Assembly (NCBI GenBank): GCA_022539475.1
Contig: VCMS01000157.1
Span: 60,468 to 124,467 of the forward strand
Origin: Gracilaria domingensis
Lineage: Eukaryota > Rhodophyta > Florideophyceae > Gracilariales > Gracilariaceae
Length of the DNA stretch: 64,000 nt
Direction: 5' to 3'
The notes under the pieces: model-generated
The model's database searches: none
What the model was told of the DNA's origin: nothing
The model's input: only the letters and a program-made list of their open reading frames with translations
Shown here: in pieces, positions 42,466 through 54,103 of the stretch
Numbering within the stretch: the first letter of the stretch is position 1
Layout: every line of letters begins with the position of its first letter
Position numbers and translations under genes: made by a program

Positions 42466-45400
42466 TTGGGAGTTCCCCCTGCGGGAGGGGCGTCTCCTAA
42501 GCCGAAGTCGGAGACGCCCGAGGCGCCGCCGCTTCGCTCCCAGGCCACTTTCCTTAAAAGGAAGATCCTTACGAGGAAGATGGATCAATCTGACGTGGAC
42601 TCAGAGCTTTTAAAGGTTCTCCGTCGTCCGTGGATACGGTCCCGAAATTTCCGTAACCCGGATAGAGTCCTTGTGATGGCCAAGAGGAATTATAAGGTTT
42701 ACGCCGACCTCGGCTTATCACACCAGTTTATGGTTCGTCAACTGTCTGTGTTCGACACGGGCGCTGCGCCCAATCTCATTCACTCTTCGTTAGTGCCCCC
42801 GGCACTTCGGGAATTCGTTCGCTATGGTCCAGGCTTGGATATCGCTGACGCGAACAATAACCCGTTGCGCAGGGTTGGTTACTTAATTCTCACAGTGAGA
42901 CTTGGCCCCTACGTTGTGAAACTTGAATTTGTTGTCTGCAATTCACTCGCTGCACCGGTTATACTCGGTTGTGATTTTTGCGACCGCTTTGTCGAAGCGA
43001 TACGCCCAAGGGCGAAAACCGTGGAAATGGAAGACGGTACAACCATTCCGATCGTTCGGAAGCCCTTGAGGCGCGCAATCCGGAAGCGCGTCCCATTACC
43101 TGTGGCTCAGAAGGTTCCAAACGTGGATCCGAAATCAACAAAGCTTCGCATAGCGAAATTCGTTTCAATCCCACCGGAATCCCAGGTGTGGGTGCAGTGC
43201 GTCTCCAAAAAACATGGAATTCGACTAGTTCAACCGTCTTCATTGTTGTACGATCAGCGACAGCTCGCTTTAGCTAATGATGTTGTTTCTATCCAGCCCG
43301 ATCAACCTTTCAAGGTACTGGTTGCCAACTTTGGCAAAACCACTCAGTGGCTAGTCAAACACCAGGTACTGGGTTCGGTCCTGCCGCATCCGAAGGCACT
43401 CGTACAGACGAGAATCCCAACGTTCGAGGTTCTCGGTGTGCCCGAAGCTAAGGAGGGGGAGGTGCGTCCTGGAAACTCCGTTTTGTCGGACTCCTCCTGA
43501 AATGGAAACTCCGCCGTACCGGAAGCAGTCGCTACTGAAGAGGTGAATCTAGTTAGTTCGGGCCAAGAACGACCGTTCATTCCGGTTAAATCAGCGCTAT
43601 CCCCTAGCACAGAACAGACGAATCCTGTTCAGGAATTAGAGAAGTTGAGTCTGGACCATGTCCCAGCGTCCCATCGCGAGAAGTTGCGAGACATGCTCAG
43701 AGAATTTACTCCCATGTGGGACGGTTCCCTTGGAACAATTGGAATTACGGAGCACCGTATTAATCTGCTCCCAGGTACTCGCCCAATGGCGCCACAGCCG
43801 TATCGGGCAGGCCCGAAAGCGCGGGAAGAAGAAAAGTCTCAAGTCGAGAAGATGCTACGTGGCGACGTAATTGAGCCAGCTCAGTCGTCATGGGCATCGC
43901 CGGTTATACTTGTTCCGAAGTCGGAGGGATCGTGGCGTTTTTCCATCGATTACAGGCGACTCGACGCCGTTACCGTCAAAGACGTGTATCCGATTCCACG
44001 GATGGATGAGTACATCGACTCGCTGGGAAGCGCCAGAGTATTTACCGCCCTTGAAGCCAATTGGGGTTACTGACAGGTTCCAATTCGAAAGGAAGATCGC
44101 GACAAGACCGCGTTTGTATGTCACCAAGGACTGTACCATTTCAAACGGATGCCCTTCGAGCTAACGAATGCTCCCGCTACGTTTCAGCGCGCGATTGACA
44201 TTCTGTTGGCCAGATTCAAGTGGAAGACTTTTCTTGTGTACTTGGACGACATTGTCGTATTTTCCAACAGTATGGATGAACATATGTCCCATGTGAGGGA
44301 AGTGATGCAGGTTCTGCGTGACGCAGGTGTTACCATGAAGCTCAAGAAATGCGAATTCTTTACCGACTCGGTGAAATATCTGGGCCACATTACCCGCCCA
44401 GGGAAACTCTCGGTCGACGAGGTAAGGGTGAAGTCGCTGAAGGAAGCGAAACATTGGACAAATCAAACGGAACTCCGATCATTTCTCGGTTTGTGTAACG
44501 TCTACCGTCGGTTCGTCCCGAATTTCGCTGATACTGCAGCTCCTCTCAACTCTCTCCTCAGGAAAGAACAGCCAGTTAAACTGGAATCATTCGGCGATGC
44601 GGAAGCATCCGCCTTTTCCTCGTTAATCGACGCTGTTACGTCTCCGCCGATTTTGGCGTTGCCCACTCCAGGGCTTCCATATGAAGTTGATACTGATTCC
44701 AGTGAGCACCAAGTGGGCTGTGCATTGTTTCAAGTCTCAAAGGATGGCGAGCGACGTCCAGTGGGATACTGGTCTCGTTCATTGAACGTGCATGAGCGTA
44801 ATTACTCAGTCTCTGAGAAACAGTGTCTCGCCGTCGTTTAGGCGCTGTCTACCTTAAGACCGTATCTCATGGGAACCCATTTTCAGGTACATACCGATCA
44901 TTCGGCTCTCCGCTGGGTTATGGAGATCTCCGAGCCGTCGGGTCGCCTTATGCGTTGGCGTTTCCGTCTATCGGAATTTGATTTTGATGTCCGGTACAAA
45001 CGGAGCACCCTGAATATGCAGGCTGATGCGCTTTCCCGCTTAGGAACGTCCGGTGAAGCAAGACCTGTCCACGACGACGACATACCATGCTTCTTGGTGG
45101 AAGACTGGGAGGAAGATTCCGAAATTACGGATGCCGTCTGTGACGATATTCTCGCCGCAGAAACGGTCGAGCCACCGCCTGGCACATTTGAACCCATTAC
45201 CGCTGAAGAGGTGATACGTGAACGACACGGGGATCCTTTCTGTACTCAGATAAGGGCCCGACTCAACGGGGGATTCCAGAGACCCTTTCTAACCAACGAT
45301 CAGGGATTCCTCGTTAGGATTGTTGGGCCACGCCCTCAAATTGTGGTTTCACACTCCCTACAATAGAGGTTTCTCCATATATCCTACTATGCAAAGATTG

Positions 45401-46680
45401 GGGGACACTCTGGTGGCAGGAAGTTGTATCTAACTCTCCGAAGAGACTTTTATTGGCCATCTATGGCATTCGACTGCTACGCAGTATGCCGTTAATGCAC
45501 GGAATGCGCCAAGAACAACGTCAAACTCCGACGAAATTCGAAGTCGATGACGCTTTTCCCAGCGCGGGCTCCTTTGGAGTTCGTCGCTATCGACATTCTG
45601 GGCGAATTAATTCGAACCGCACGCGATCACAGGTATCTCCTGGTTATCACGGACAGGTTTTCGAAGTTAATGCGAACGGTTCGGTTGAAGCGGATCACTG
45701 CAGCAGCAGTTGCACAAGCATTTGTGACGCATTGGGTCTTCACTTACGGGCCACCCGTTAATCTGCTTTCAGACAATGGCTCGCCGTTTGCGTCAAAGTT
45801 GTTTATGGACGTATGCCATATCTCGGATGTCAAGAATCTGTTTACAACAACCTATCATCCCCAGTGTAATGGGCAGGTAGAACGATTTAATCGTACAATG
45901 CTTAACGCATTACGATCCTATGTTGCGGATCACCCAAAGGATTGAGATTTGTACACCGATGCTATTACGTACGCGTATAACACCCAGGTGCATTAGGTAA
46001 CGAAGCTTTCGCCGTTTGAACTCTTTCTTTCGAGGATACCGCTACCAGTAGCAATCTAATCACAACCGACGCTAGCGTCTTTCCCGTCACCACGGATTTA
46101 CAAGGAAACCTGGAAAAATTAGTTAACCAAGATGGTACTGGTAGCCCGGAAGGCCATGGACAAGGCACAGCTTACGTACAAGCGCAATTTCGATCGCCGA
46201 CTTCGCGGTACACCAGTGGTGGTAGAGCCAAACAGCTTTGTGTTCCTTCGGAAGCAGTATTACAATCCTGACAAGGGAAAGAGACATAAGCTCTCCCCCA
46301 TCGCTGATGGACCATATCGCGTCATTTCCATCAATCCGGATACCGTCGTACTCCACATTGACGGAGGTCATGAACGGGTCTCGCGTGACCGCGTTGGGCC
46401 CGCCCCGACACCACCCGCCGCTACCGGGCCCACCTCAACCAATACCCAATCAGGGGATCGCCAACAAGAGGCAAAACTGTCAACGGCCGCTACACTACCG
46501 TTGCGCCCGGCGATTCTTCCGCACCCCGATCGAGGATTAATTGATCTACCTAAAGTAGGTTTTTCTGCCCTCAGAACTGAACTTAATACTACTTGGACGA
46601 ATTCCAACGACTCTGCACGAGTATTTACAAGAGCAAACCCCCCCACCCCATCTCCTGATGGAGCCCGTAGCGGCACCTAA
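42466..46680 (+). pseudogene. Ty3/gypsy pol: PR-RT-RH-IN with multiple nonsense codons
   Basis: One single frame over 4.2 kb. Aspartic protease FDTGAAPNLI and ILGCDFCDRF; RT with FSIDYRRLDAVTVKDVYP, FTALEANWGY and the catalytic YLDDIVVFS; RNase H VDTDSSEHQVGCALF and HTDHSALRWV; integrase HHCC finger (GGHSGG, then CTECA), then the DDE core with Asp in VAIDILGE, LSDNGSPF and Glu in GQVERFNRT; and a GPYRVI C-terminal motif. It is interrupted by stops at 43498, 44071, 44839, 45364, 45943 and several more, of which at least three replace a conserved Trp. No frameshift is needed. Dead as a protein, but recently decayed. Confidence 0.85.
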
Positions 46681-47746
46681 GAAGGGGTAAGATACCGCAG
46701 CTGCTGCGAATGGCACTGACGCTCCGGTGTTGCTCGGTTCCTCAGCCACGGGAAATGTGATCCACACTGACAATCCAGTCGCTCCCGTAGGATAATCTAG
46801 TGGCACAGTTGCCTTGTCGCACCCCAAGCTTGAGGAATCCTCCGTATCGGTCTCCGTTACCACGGAACGTGCCCGCGAGGGGCGGAACGTCGCCGCAGAA
46901 GCAGCTACTCATCATGAGATTGCTAACCGCTCGAAGTCGCGTAACCGCGTTGAGAAAGACAGTCGAACTGTGAAGACAGTTTCCGCTGATCCGGACCAAC
47001 CGCCATACGCGGAAGAATAGCGCCGCAACCCTGAAAGGGGAAGCCTCGTGAACGACTTGTGCTGAGTATTACCACTCATTATGGATTCCCTTGTGGGATT
47101 TTGAACGATTTCGTGGAAGCCGACACTCTACAGTGTGCACCACTTTGTGCGAGGAGTGGCTCCAGGAGCCCTAGCATTCCATCGCCACTGCACCCTTGCA
47201 ATCTCCGTGACACGGTGCCTGACAGCACCAGGCATGTGCTACGGGATGCACGTTACAACGTGGAAAGCCCTAATGAGCGGTCGGCGACCTTTCGCGAACC
47301 GATAGCCGAGCACGGCACGCGCACGATTGTCGTGGTCGCCAATCTGTGGCGTAGAGCCAATCAGAGCTCGTGGCACAAGCCCCGTGGCCGGACAAACCGC
47401 CGCCCTGGAAAGGGAGTGCCGTACGCACCTCCGTCATCGCAACAGTTATCCTCGTAAAGGCTGAGAGATTCGTCAACCGGAAGTATTACCGTTTGTCGGT
47501 CTCTCGACTGTCGCCGAATAACGTGACACCGTTGGACTCGTCTGTTCGACAGCTTTGCAATTATCCCTCTAGCTCGAGGATAGGACGCGTAGGACGCGAG
47601 TTACAGTACGGCCGCCGACGCGGAATGCGTGGAAAACCGCGTAAGTAAGCCCGTCTCCAACACTTGGAAAGCTTCACCTGCGTGATTTTAGACAGCTAGA
47701 GAACCTGTCCAGCTGAAACTGCGTTAGCAGGAGTGGCCCATACGCC
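46681..47746 (+). other. Degenerate 3' part of the retroelement
   Basis: Short frames with stops between the integrase tail and the chromodomain. No independent gene is recognised. Confidence 0.5.
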
Positions 47747-48091
47747 ATGGAGGCCCGCGAATGGGAAGTGTTCCCACAGGAATTCGGTATCGAACGCATC
47801 GTGAGTCACATCGTGAACCCCGATGGGGAGACTGAATACCAAGTCCGTTGGTACGGATACTCCCCTGAGGAGGATACTTTCGAGCCGATCGAACATCTGC
47901 CTCGATCGAAGGTTCTCGCCTACTACCGGCGCAAGCGCTTACCGCCACCTCCAAACTTGGACGCAGCCCAGATAGGGCGACAATACTACTGTGCCGTGAG
48001 GAGAACCGACGGGCCCACTTGTGGGAGAATTATTGATGGTATTACGAAGAAGTTTGGGTTGTTCCTACGGAAGGAAGTATTGAAGGGATGA
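47747..48091 (+). pseudogene. Chromodomain fragment of the chromovirus
   Basis: The segment FGIERIVSHIVNPDGETEYQ followed by VRWYGYSPEEDTFEPIEHL is a clear chromodomain with aromatic cage residues (Tyr, Trp-Tyr, Phe/Glu). It then continues into a basic segment with two Cys. In chromoviruses this domain sits at the integrase C-terminus and directs integration to marked chromatin. Here it is about 1 kb away from, and in another frame than, the integrase. Confidence 0.8.
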
Positions 48092-48369
48092 AAGAAGAAA
48101 GATCAATTCCGTCTAACTGGCGCCGATTTATCGGAAAGAAGCGAACTACCGTCTAACGGCCCATGTGAACATGTCCTGAAGCTATACCCATAATGGAGAA
48201 TCGTATTCGAACGATGGTGCGCCAAAAGCATTGAACCGTAATCCGGTTATGAAGGAAGTGACGTCGAAGTCGATTTTATTCTAAGGAGAAGTTGTATCGC
48301 TAGCTATTGCGGAGTCCGTTGGTCGCAGAGCCTACCACAGCCCATCATGGAGGGAACCCATCGTTGAGA

Positions 48370-48890
48370 TCACTGCCATCCTGTCGAAGGACCGACACAT
48401 CCAGGGTTGGACGGCCCTGCTTGGGGAGGCTGACTCGCAAAAGCCTGCGCGCCCAATGCCAACAGCTGGCCGAGGTCGTACATATCCGGTGGAACCGGCA
48501 CCCCAAGTCCGAGGAGTTGGCTGCGCATCGCTATCACGCGAGGGTCGATATTCCCCTGCGAAGGGCCCATGCCCCAACCGATAGGAGCAACTGGCGCAGC
48601 CACCCCTCCAACAACCGGAACATCTGCGGAAGCCGCCGACGGACCTCCCTTTGCCGGGTCTTCACAGTATCATCCACGATTGGATCGTCCTCCTCTGCTA
48701 CGGAGTAATAATTGTCGGAAAACATGAACCCAATAGGGTGATCGCTCGGAACCACTGGAAGAAGTCCGAGTAGGACGAGAACCCGCTCCTTCGGGACAGT
48801 AACGCCCTCCCAAGGATCGTAATACACGAAGTCAACGGCACCCGGATGTCTTCGCCCTGGCGAACGGTCGTAGTGCGAACGAGCGTCTGT
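48370..48890 (-). pseudogene. Antisense protein fragment, unknown, one frame break
   Basis: The minus strand encodes a stretch with natural composition (GAVDFVYYDPWEGVTVPKER, then FMFSDNYYSVAEEDDPIVDD). After a frame change near 48.65 kb it continues as PSAASADVPVVGG to GWGMGPSQGNIDPRVIAMR. Adding one base in the short A run before the break joins the two parts into about 170 codons. No family is recognised. It may be the 3' end of another mobile-element gene inserted in opposite orientation. Confidence 0.4.
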
Positions 48891-49129
48891 GTTCTCGTTT
48901 TGCTAGTTAGCAGTCCAAAAATGCTACTTTCGAAATGCTAGTTTTTCATATGTTAAATTGCACTTTCTTTAGTTTTTATTCGGAGGGAAAACTAGAGAAA
49001 AATACGACTAATGAATGATTCTGAGGTATGCTAAAGTATGCTATGTTTTTGATACTAGACATCTAAAACTAGCAAGTATGAAAGATGGCACAACCGTACT
49101 TTCAGTCCTCCACTTTTGCTAGTGCTCTA

Positions 49130-49240
49130 GGTTCTAGGCTTCCCATGTGGTCCGTTGGCGGACCAACCGAATGGGCCCACTCACCTAGAGTGGGCCCATT
49201 CCGGTGGTCCACCAACGGACCACATGGAAAGCCCAGAACC
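49130..49240. repeat. Long near-perfect inverted-repeat hairpin
   Basis: Arms of about 50 nt flank a short loop. The outer part GGTTCTAGGCTTCCCATGTG pairs with its complement with two mismatches. The inner part GAATGGGCCCACTC pairs with GAGTGGGCCCATTC. It could be a small foldback transposon or a small-RNA precursor. Confidence 0.75.
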
Positions 49241-49473
49241 AGGACCAGTCTGGACCGAACGCAGCCAGCCTCCGATAATACTACAGCTGGAACATTCATT
49301 TGCTGCAGTACCCCCTGAGCACCACCACCGCAACCGCATATCATTAAAACACCATGATCAAACCCAAAAATCATCTTCACAACTTCTTTATCGGCTGTTG
49401 CATGTAACCTCTTCCCTTGCACAGTTCACACACCTGAATCGCATCACCACGGAAAGCCGTAAACGGACACAAG

Positions 49474-50220
49474 GTTAGTAGCCATACTCAAAACAACCAA
49501 GAAACGTCTCTTCGATACCTGCAACTCTTACCTCTCCATCTCTTTCAGTCCCAATCACCGTCCACACACTTTCATCGCGACACCGCACAGAAACACACGC
49601 TGAGACACAGTTAGTACCCATAGCGCGCACACAACCCTTTCAATGCGATATCTCCCTACCTTTTCGAATCCTCCAGTTATCGTATCCAAACACACCTTCA
49701 CGTCCCTATTCAAGAATCAAGACTCCGCAAGAAGCAGCAAGGAGACACACAGTTAGCAATCAGATAACACACACGAACCTCTTGATTCATTCGTGTTACA
49801 TACCTCTCCATGTCTTCCAGTCCGCTAATGCGACACATTCACCCTCCACTGCTTCACGATCCATGTTTTCTAGAGTTTTGACCCATGTTGAATAGGAAAG
49901 TGAACGTTCCCTTTCCTATTCAACATGGATCAAAAATCTGCAAGCAGTAATTGGACACACAGTTAGTACATATACAACATACAACAAAGGTAAAACTCTC
50001 CTCGATAAGTTATTGTTACATACCTCTCCATGTCTTCCAGCCATGATAATGCCACACCTTCACGTTCTACCGCTCCACCATCTACCCTTAACGCCCCCCG
50101 TGTGCCACAGTTTCGAATCCAATTCAATGGACGACCCAAAGTTCACTAAGCCAGAAGTAAAACCAAACCCAGCTGTTAGTCATTAGAACCTCGCTAATTA
50201 AGTTCTACAAGAGTCTCCAG
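49474..50220 (+). repeat. Array of five GTTAGT...CAG intron-like modules
   Basis: Five segments begin GTTAG(T/C) and end CTCCAG, TTTCAG or TTCCAG: 49474-49548, 49610-49676, 49752-49820, 49962-50040 and 50175-50220. The stretches between them (61, 75, 141 and 134 nt) mostly end in GACACA. Modules three and four share a 27-base 3' end (GTTACATACCTCTCCATGTC plus TTCCAG). It looks like duplicated mini-exon/intron units without a conserved reading frame. Confidence 0.6.
49883..49928. repeat. 18-bp perfect hairpin, extended to about 25 bp with one mismatch
   Basis: CCATGTTGAATAGGAAAG pairs perfectly across a 10-nt loop, and six further outer pairs follow after one mismatch. Size and loop resemble a microRNA precursor; a small foldback element is the alternative. 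Confidence 0.6.
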
Positions 50221-50951
50221 TGAGAATTGTAGTACATTTCTTACTCGAACCGCTCTTAGAGCGTAGTTACTGACGTACCTTACGAGCGCGCACATGCGTT
50301 CCTAGAACCTTTTCTCGCTCTCCGTAAATCGCTCGCGTCAAACGGGGTCAGCAAGAACTAGATCCATGACAACCGTAGATAGAGTGTAAACCGTACCAGT
50401 ATGTAACTCCCATGATCTGCATAATAGTCTTTCGCTCGTTTTTCGTACATCGCTCGCATCGAACTAGGTCAGCAACAAATAAGATCGCAGTAAGAGTCTA
50501 AACCGTTACGTGTTTCACGTACCTGTAGGGAACTCGCATGATCTGGAAGATAATGTGTCGCAGAGAAGTGGCATGATCAGAGATCGAATCGCACTGGTCA
50601 GGCCTGTGCCATGGCACCTTCCTGACTACTCCAGTGCAACAATATCCACGTCTAGTGTAGACTTCACGCCGGCCGCAAAGTATGGGCTCAAAAATTTAGG
50701 AATGTTTTCAGTTTTTCACACTTTCTTCCTTCCTCGACGTACCCATATCATATCGTGATGTACGTAAACCATCACGTGCATGGCGTCGATTAGACTCTCC
50801 CTATATTCTCCCCCACACGGTACGGCAACAATTTCTTACAAGTTGCAACTACAAGTTGCAACACTGCACCTTAGACCTCCGCTCCTCACCTCCAACGTTC
50901 CAACCAACCGCCTCCTCCCCCCCACCCCCCATCTCCCCGCCCTACTGCATC

Positions 50952-53900
50952 ATGTACATATGTTGCTTCCCCCGCTGCGCCTTTCACACAGACTCTATCG
51001 CCTCCCTTGCGCAACATCAGAAACGATGCAGGCACCGGCATGACCCAAACCCTTTTCTCACTCCTGCGGCCCCCCACGGTTCCCTCTTCCCCCCCCGAAC
51101 GAAACGTCGCCGACTCAGCAGTACCAAACCCCCTCTCTCTTCTCCCTCCAACCGCCCCTCCGATAATGTAGCACTCGCCACTGACGAACCGTATGAAGAA
51201 CAGCAGCTCTCTCTCTCCGTACGTTCTTCTGAAGCAGCACATCTAGCTACACCACAAACCCCATTCAATTCTCAGTCCTTGTCTGTAGGTTCCGGTCATG
51301 CCATCTCTCCGCTCGCTTCAAGTGATGACATTCACAATCTCGTCACATACATTTACTCTATCGCCACGAAACTTGGAAAGCGCTCCGCAGATGAGCTTAT
51401 CAACATTCTCAGGCAGTCCAACTCTCCCCCCTCTCTTTTCCAAACCTCCATCACTTCCGCTTCTGAGTGTCTCAAACTACACTCCAAAATCTTTGAAGAT
51501 ACCGTGAGCTCCATCGGCTTCACCTCCACCACCATTCACGATAACGACCGTCAGTTCTCTGCCACCCTCTATGCCAAGGACCCCATTCAAGTCCTTCAAC
51601 AACAACTTCGGCTAGCATCCCATGAGAACTCCTTCTTTCACCCCATTCACCACGCCTCCCGCACAGGAACCGACGCATTCGCGCATCCCATGGCCTCCAA
51701 ACTCGGACATGACGTCGTTCCCGCTCTGAAAAAGCAAATCACACATTCTCCAAACCCAGGAGTCATCTGGCATGATCCCACCACTACTGGTATAGACTCC
51801 TTCATCGTCATGCTTCAACTCCACTCTGATAAGTCCTCCACCACGCTAAAAAGCTCCTCTGTCACATCATACCCCCTCCATATTACGTTTCTCAACTTCA
51901 AGGACTCTTTCCGCAGAAAATGTATCACACACCACCACACTCTCGTCGCCTACATTCCCACTTCCTTTACATCCTTCTCTCCCGATTCTTCCTCCACCGA
52001 CACCGACTCTTTGGAAATTGGCCCCTTGTCGTCGAACATAGCTCGCGTTGTGCGCATGGAGCTCGTCCAGAAGTCCTTGGAAACTATCCTCAAACCTCTG
52101 TACGATATATGCAAAAAAGGCTTCCCTTTCAGAGACGCCATGGAAGTCCTTCGTCAGTGCCATCCGACCATCGCTAACTATAGCGCTGACATTCCCGAAG
52201 CAAAGGACATTCTCGTTGTCCTCCACGGCACGAAACCAAACAAGCCTTGTCATAGATGCCTTATCCCTCTTTCACAACTCAATGTCTATCAAGCCATTCT
52301 CAACGAGCGAACTGTATCCCACAGAAAAATGAAGCTGTTCAACTACTCCAAACCAGCTCCTTATCCACTTACAAGTCCTTTCTCGAATCATTCCCTATGC
52401 TCAATTTCTCCAAGCTGCTCACTCCTTACTCAATCTTCTCCTTCGAGCCCCTTCATAACTTTCATCTCGGAATCTCTAAACTCATCAGACTCGCCTCGAT
52501 TGAACGCCTCAAGTCCGATTCGCTTCACACTTCTGTTGGTTCTCAGGGAAACACGAGGTCTTTCAAGACCGTTCGAACTTCTATTCTAAGCCACGCCAAC
52601 GCCATTCTCGCCGACATTGAGCGCTTCTATCCGGCACCCGGACTTGACATCGACTTCTCCACATCCGAGAAAGGAAAATCTCTCAACGGTTTCTTCACGA
52701 CAGACGGCATCAGGGATATGTTGGAAGCCAAGGACTACCGTTCCCTTGATATTGTCTTCCCTTTCATTGGCGCTTTCTTTGACCGCTGTTGTGGTGAAGA
52801 ATCCTCGGCCCCTATTACCACCGTTTTCACATCCTACGTTGACCTCGTCAACAACGTGTTTACCTACAATACCACTCCAGAATGGACGGAGCATCGCATA
52901 GATGCGTTGGAAACTATGATCAAGAACTTCAAGTTGCACACAGTCTCCATTCTGGGCCCGTACCAAGCCTCCAACTTTCGTACTCTTATGTTCCACCTCC
53001 TTGATCACATCATTCCAGACATACCGCGATACGGAGGCCTGCACTTCGGCGATGCAGGCGTGTACGAACATGCTCATCTTTTCTTCAAGAACCATTATCT
53101 TCGAACTTCTCGAAGGCGAACTACAGCTCATAAGGAAACGGTGAACGCCATTCAAGAGTCGCAGGACTATTTGCAATCCCTTTCGGTCAGAAGTCACTTC
53201 TCTGTCTCCTCCAACTCTCGCAGCCTTTCCATCAACCGCTTTCCGGCCATGGTTCGCGACGGTAAATCCTTCTCACTCTTTGACATCATCACAGCTGACA
53301 AGTACCTACGATCGCATCCACATGTATCTTCTTCGGCTCCGGCAGAACTTTTCTCGACAACCACTCTGCAGTTCATCAACCAGATATCTCGCGACGCTCT
53401 CACCTCCTTCCGCACCCTTTGTGTAGAAACTATTCAAAAGCTGAAGAAGCTCACGACATCAAACTCACTGTCGTTAATTCTGCAGACGTTCTTAGCGGCT
53501 TCTGCCCTTCTCTCGATGATTACGATCGGGATCTTTGGTGCATAAGACTGAGAATGACCGATGTACAACTATGTGAACGCATCTTCGCTACGACCTCCTT
53601 CGGACCTTCCAAGTTGCCTACGTTCTCCACGGTTCTCGTGCACGGAACACCCCCTCCCAACTGTACGTTTTCCACAGCATGGGTATGCAAAGTATTTGCA
53701 GTGCTTCGCGTCAGGGACAAGACCTTAGACAACTCTAAGTCGGAGCTCGCTTTCGTTCGTTTCTTCGAAGGGACAGAGCCCTTGGATAACGTTGATGAAA
53801 CTCTGAACTGTATATCACTCCGTTGGGCCACAGACGACGAGCATGATCACACCGTGCATCCAAGTACGTCAAGGATGAAACCTCGTTCTGCTACGGTCTC

Positions 53901-54075
53901 TCGTTGGTTCGGGCTTATCTCGTTCTCCTCAATCAAAGGCTCCATATACGTCATTTGCCAAAACTACCCTGCCCGTCCATTTTTCCCTCCCCTTCACTGG
54001 CAATTCCATCGTTTCTACATTAACAGATTCTATCGTAACCCTCGAGCCCACATTCATCATACTCGTACTACGTAA
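50952..54075 (+). pseudogene. Plavaka-like DNA transposase, two one-base frame breaks
   Basis: A Cys/His cluster at the N-terminus (ICCFPRCAFHTDS, AQHQKRC) is followed by a Ser/Pro linker and the Plavaka/KDZ-related core. Core landmarks are a LQLHSDKSSTT block, HHHTLVAYIPTSF, KPLYDICKKGFPF, PEAKDILVVLHG with CHRC, then FEPLHNFHLGISKLIRL, and a C-terminal region with ADKYLRSHPHVSS and VCKVFAVLRVRD. These superfamilies relate to CACTA elements. The frame changes at about 52325 (run of five A) and about 53435 (run of four A). Adding one A at each makes one frame of about 1040 codons, so the gene may be intact in the genome. The stop lies 28 bp from the end of the opposing gene. Confidence 0.7.
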
Positions 54076-54103
54076 CATTCTTAACATAAACTGCTCATGT
54101 GCT

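Larger units (their letters stand above)
39290..48100 (+). mobile_element. Ty3/gypsy chromovirus retrotransposon, degenerate
   Basis: Gene order is gag (CCHC), protease, reverse transcriptase, RNase H, integrase, then a chromodomain, which defines the chromovirus branch of Ty3/gypsy (Metaviridae). The putative 5' LTR/leader (39290-40329) has an A+T-rich segment, GATATAAGAG and a hairpin GACCTTCCGGTC. I find no matching 3' LTR in 48.1-50.5 kb, so the element is truncated or rearranged at its right end. The borders are approximate. Confidence 0.8.
48891..50951. other. Non-coding region between retroelement and Plavaka transposase
   Basis: No open frame with domain content. It contains a 111-bp inverted-repeat hairpin (49130-49240), an array of five intron-like modules (49474-50220) with an 18-bp hairpin inside it (49883-49928), and GC-poor flanks. 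It probably includes the left subterminal region of the Plavaka-like element. Confidence 0.5.

Noticed and set aside
49474-50220. Module array considered as exons of a protein gene
   Set aside because: Inter-module lengths are not compatible with one frame, and no coding content is seen when the intron-like parts are removed.
48100-50500. 3' LTR of the chromovirus
   Set aside because: I found no stretch matching the 39.3-40.3 kb leader here, so a 3' LTR cannot be claimed.
52284-52324. 41-nt GT-AG intron to explain the first Plavaka frame break
   Set aside because: It would remove a natural-looking segment (NVYQAILNERTVSHR), and a one-base loss in the A run explains the break better.
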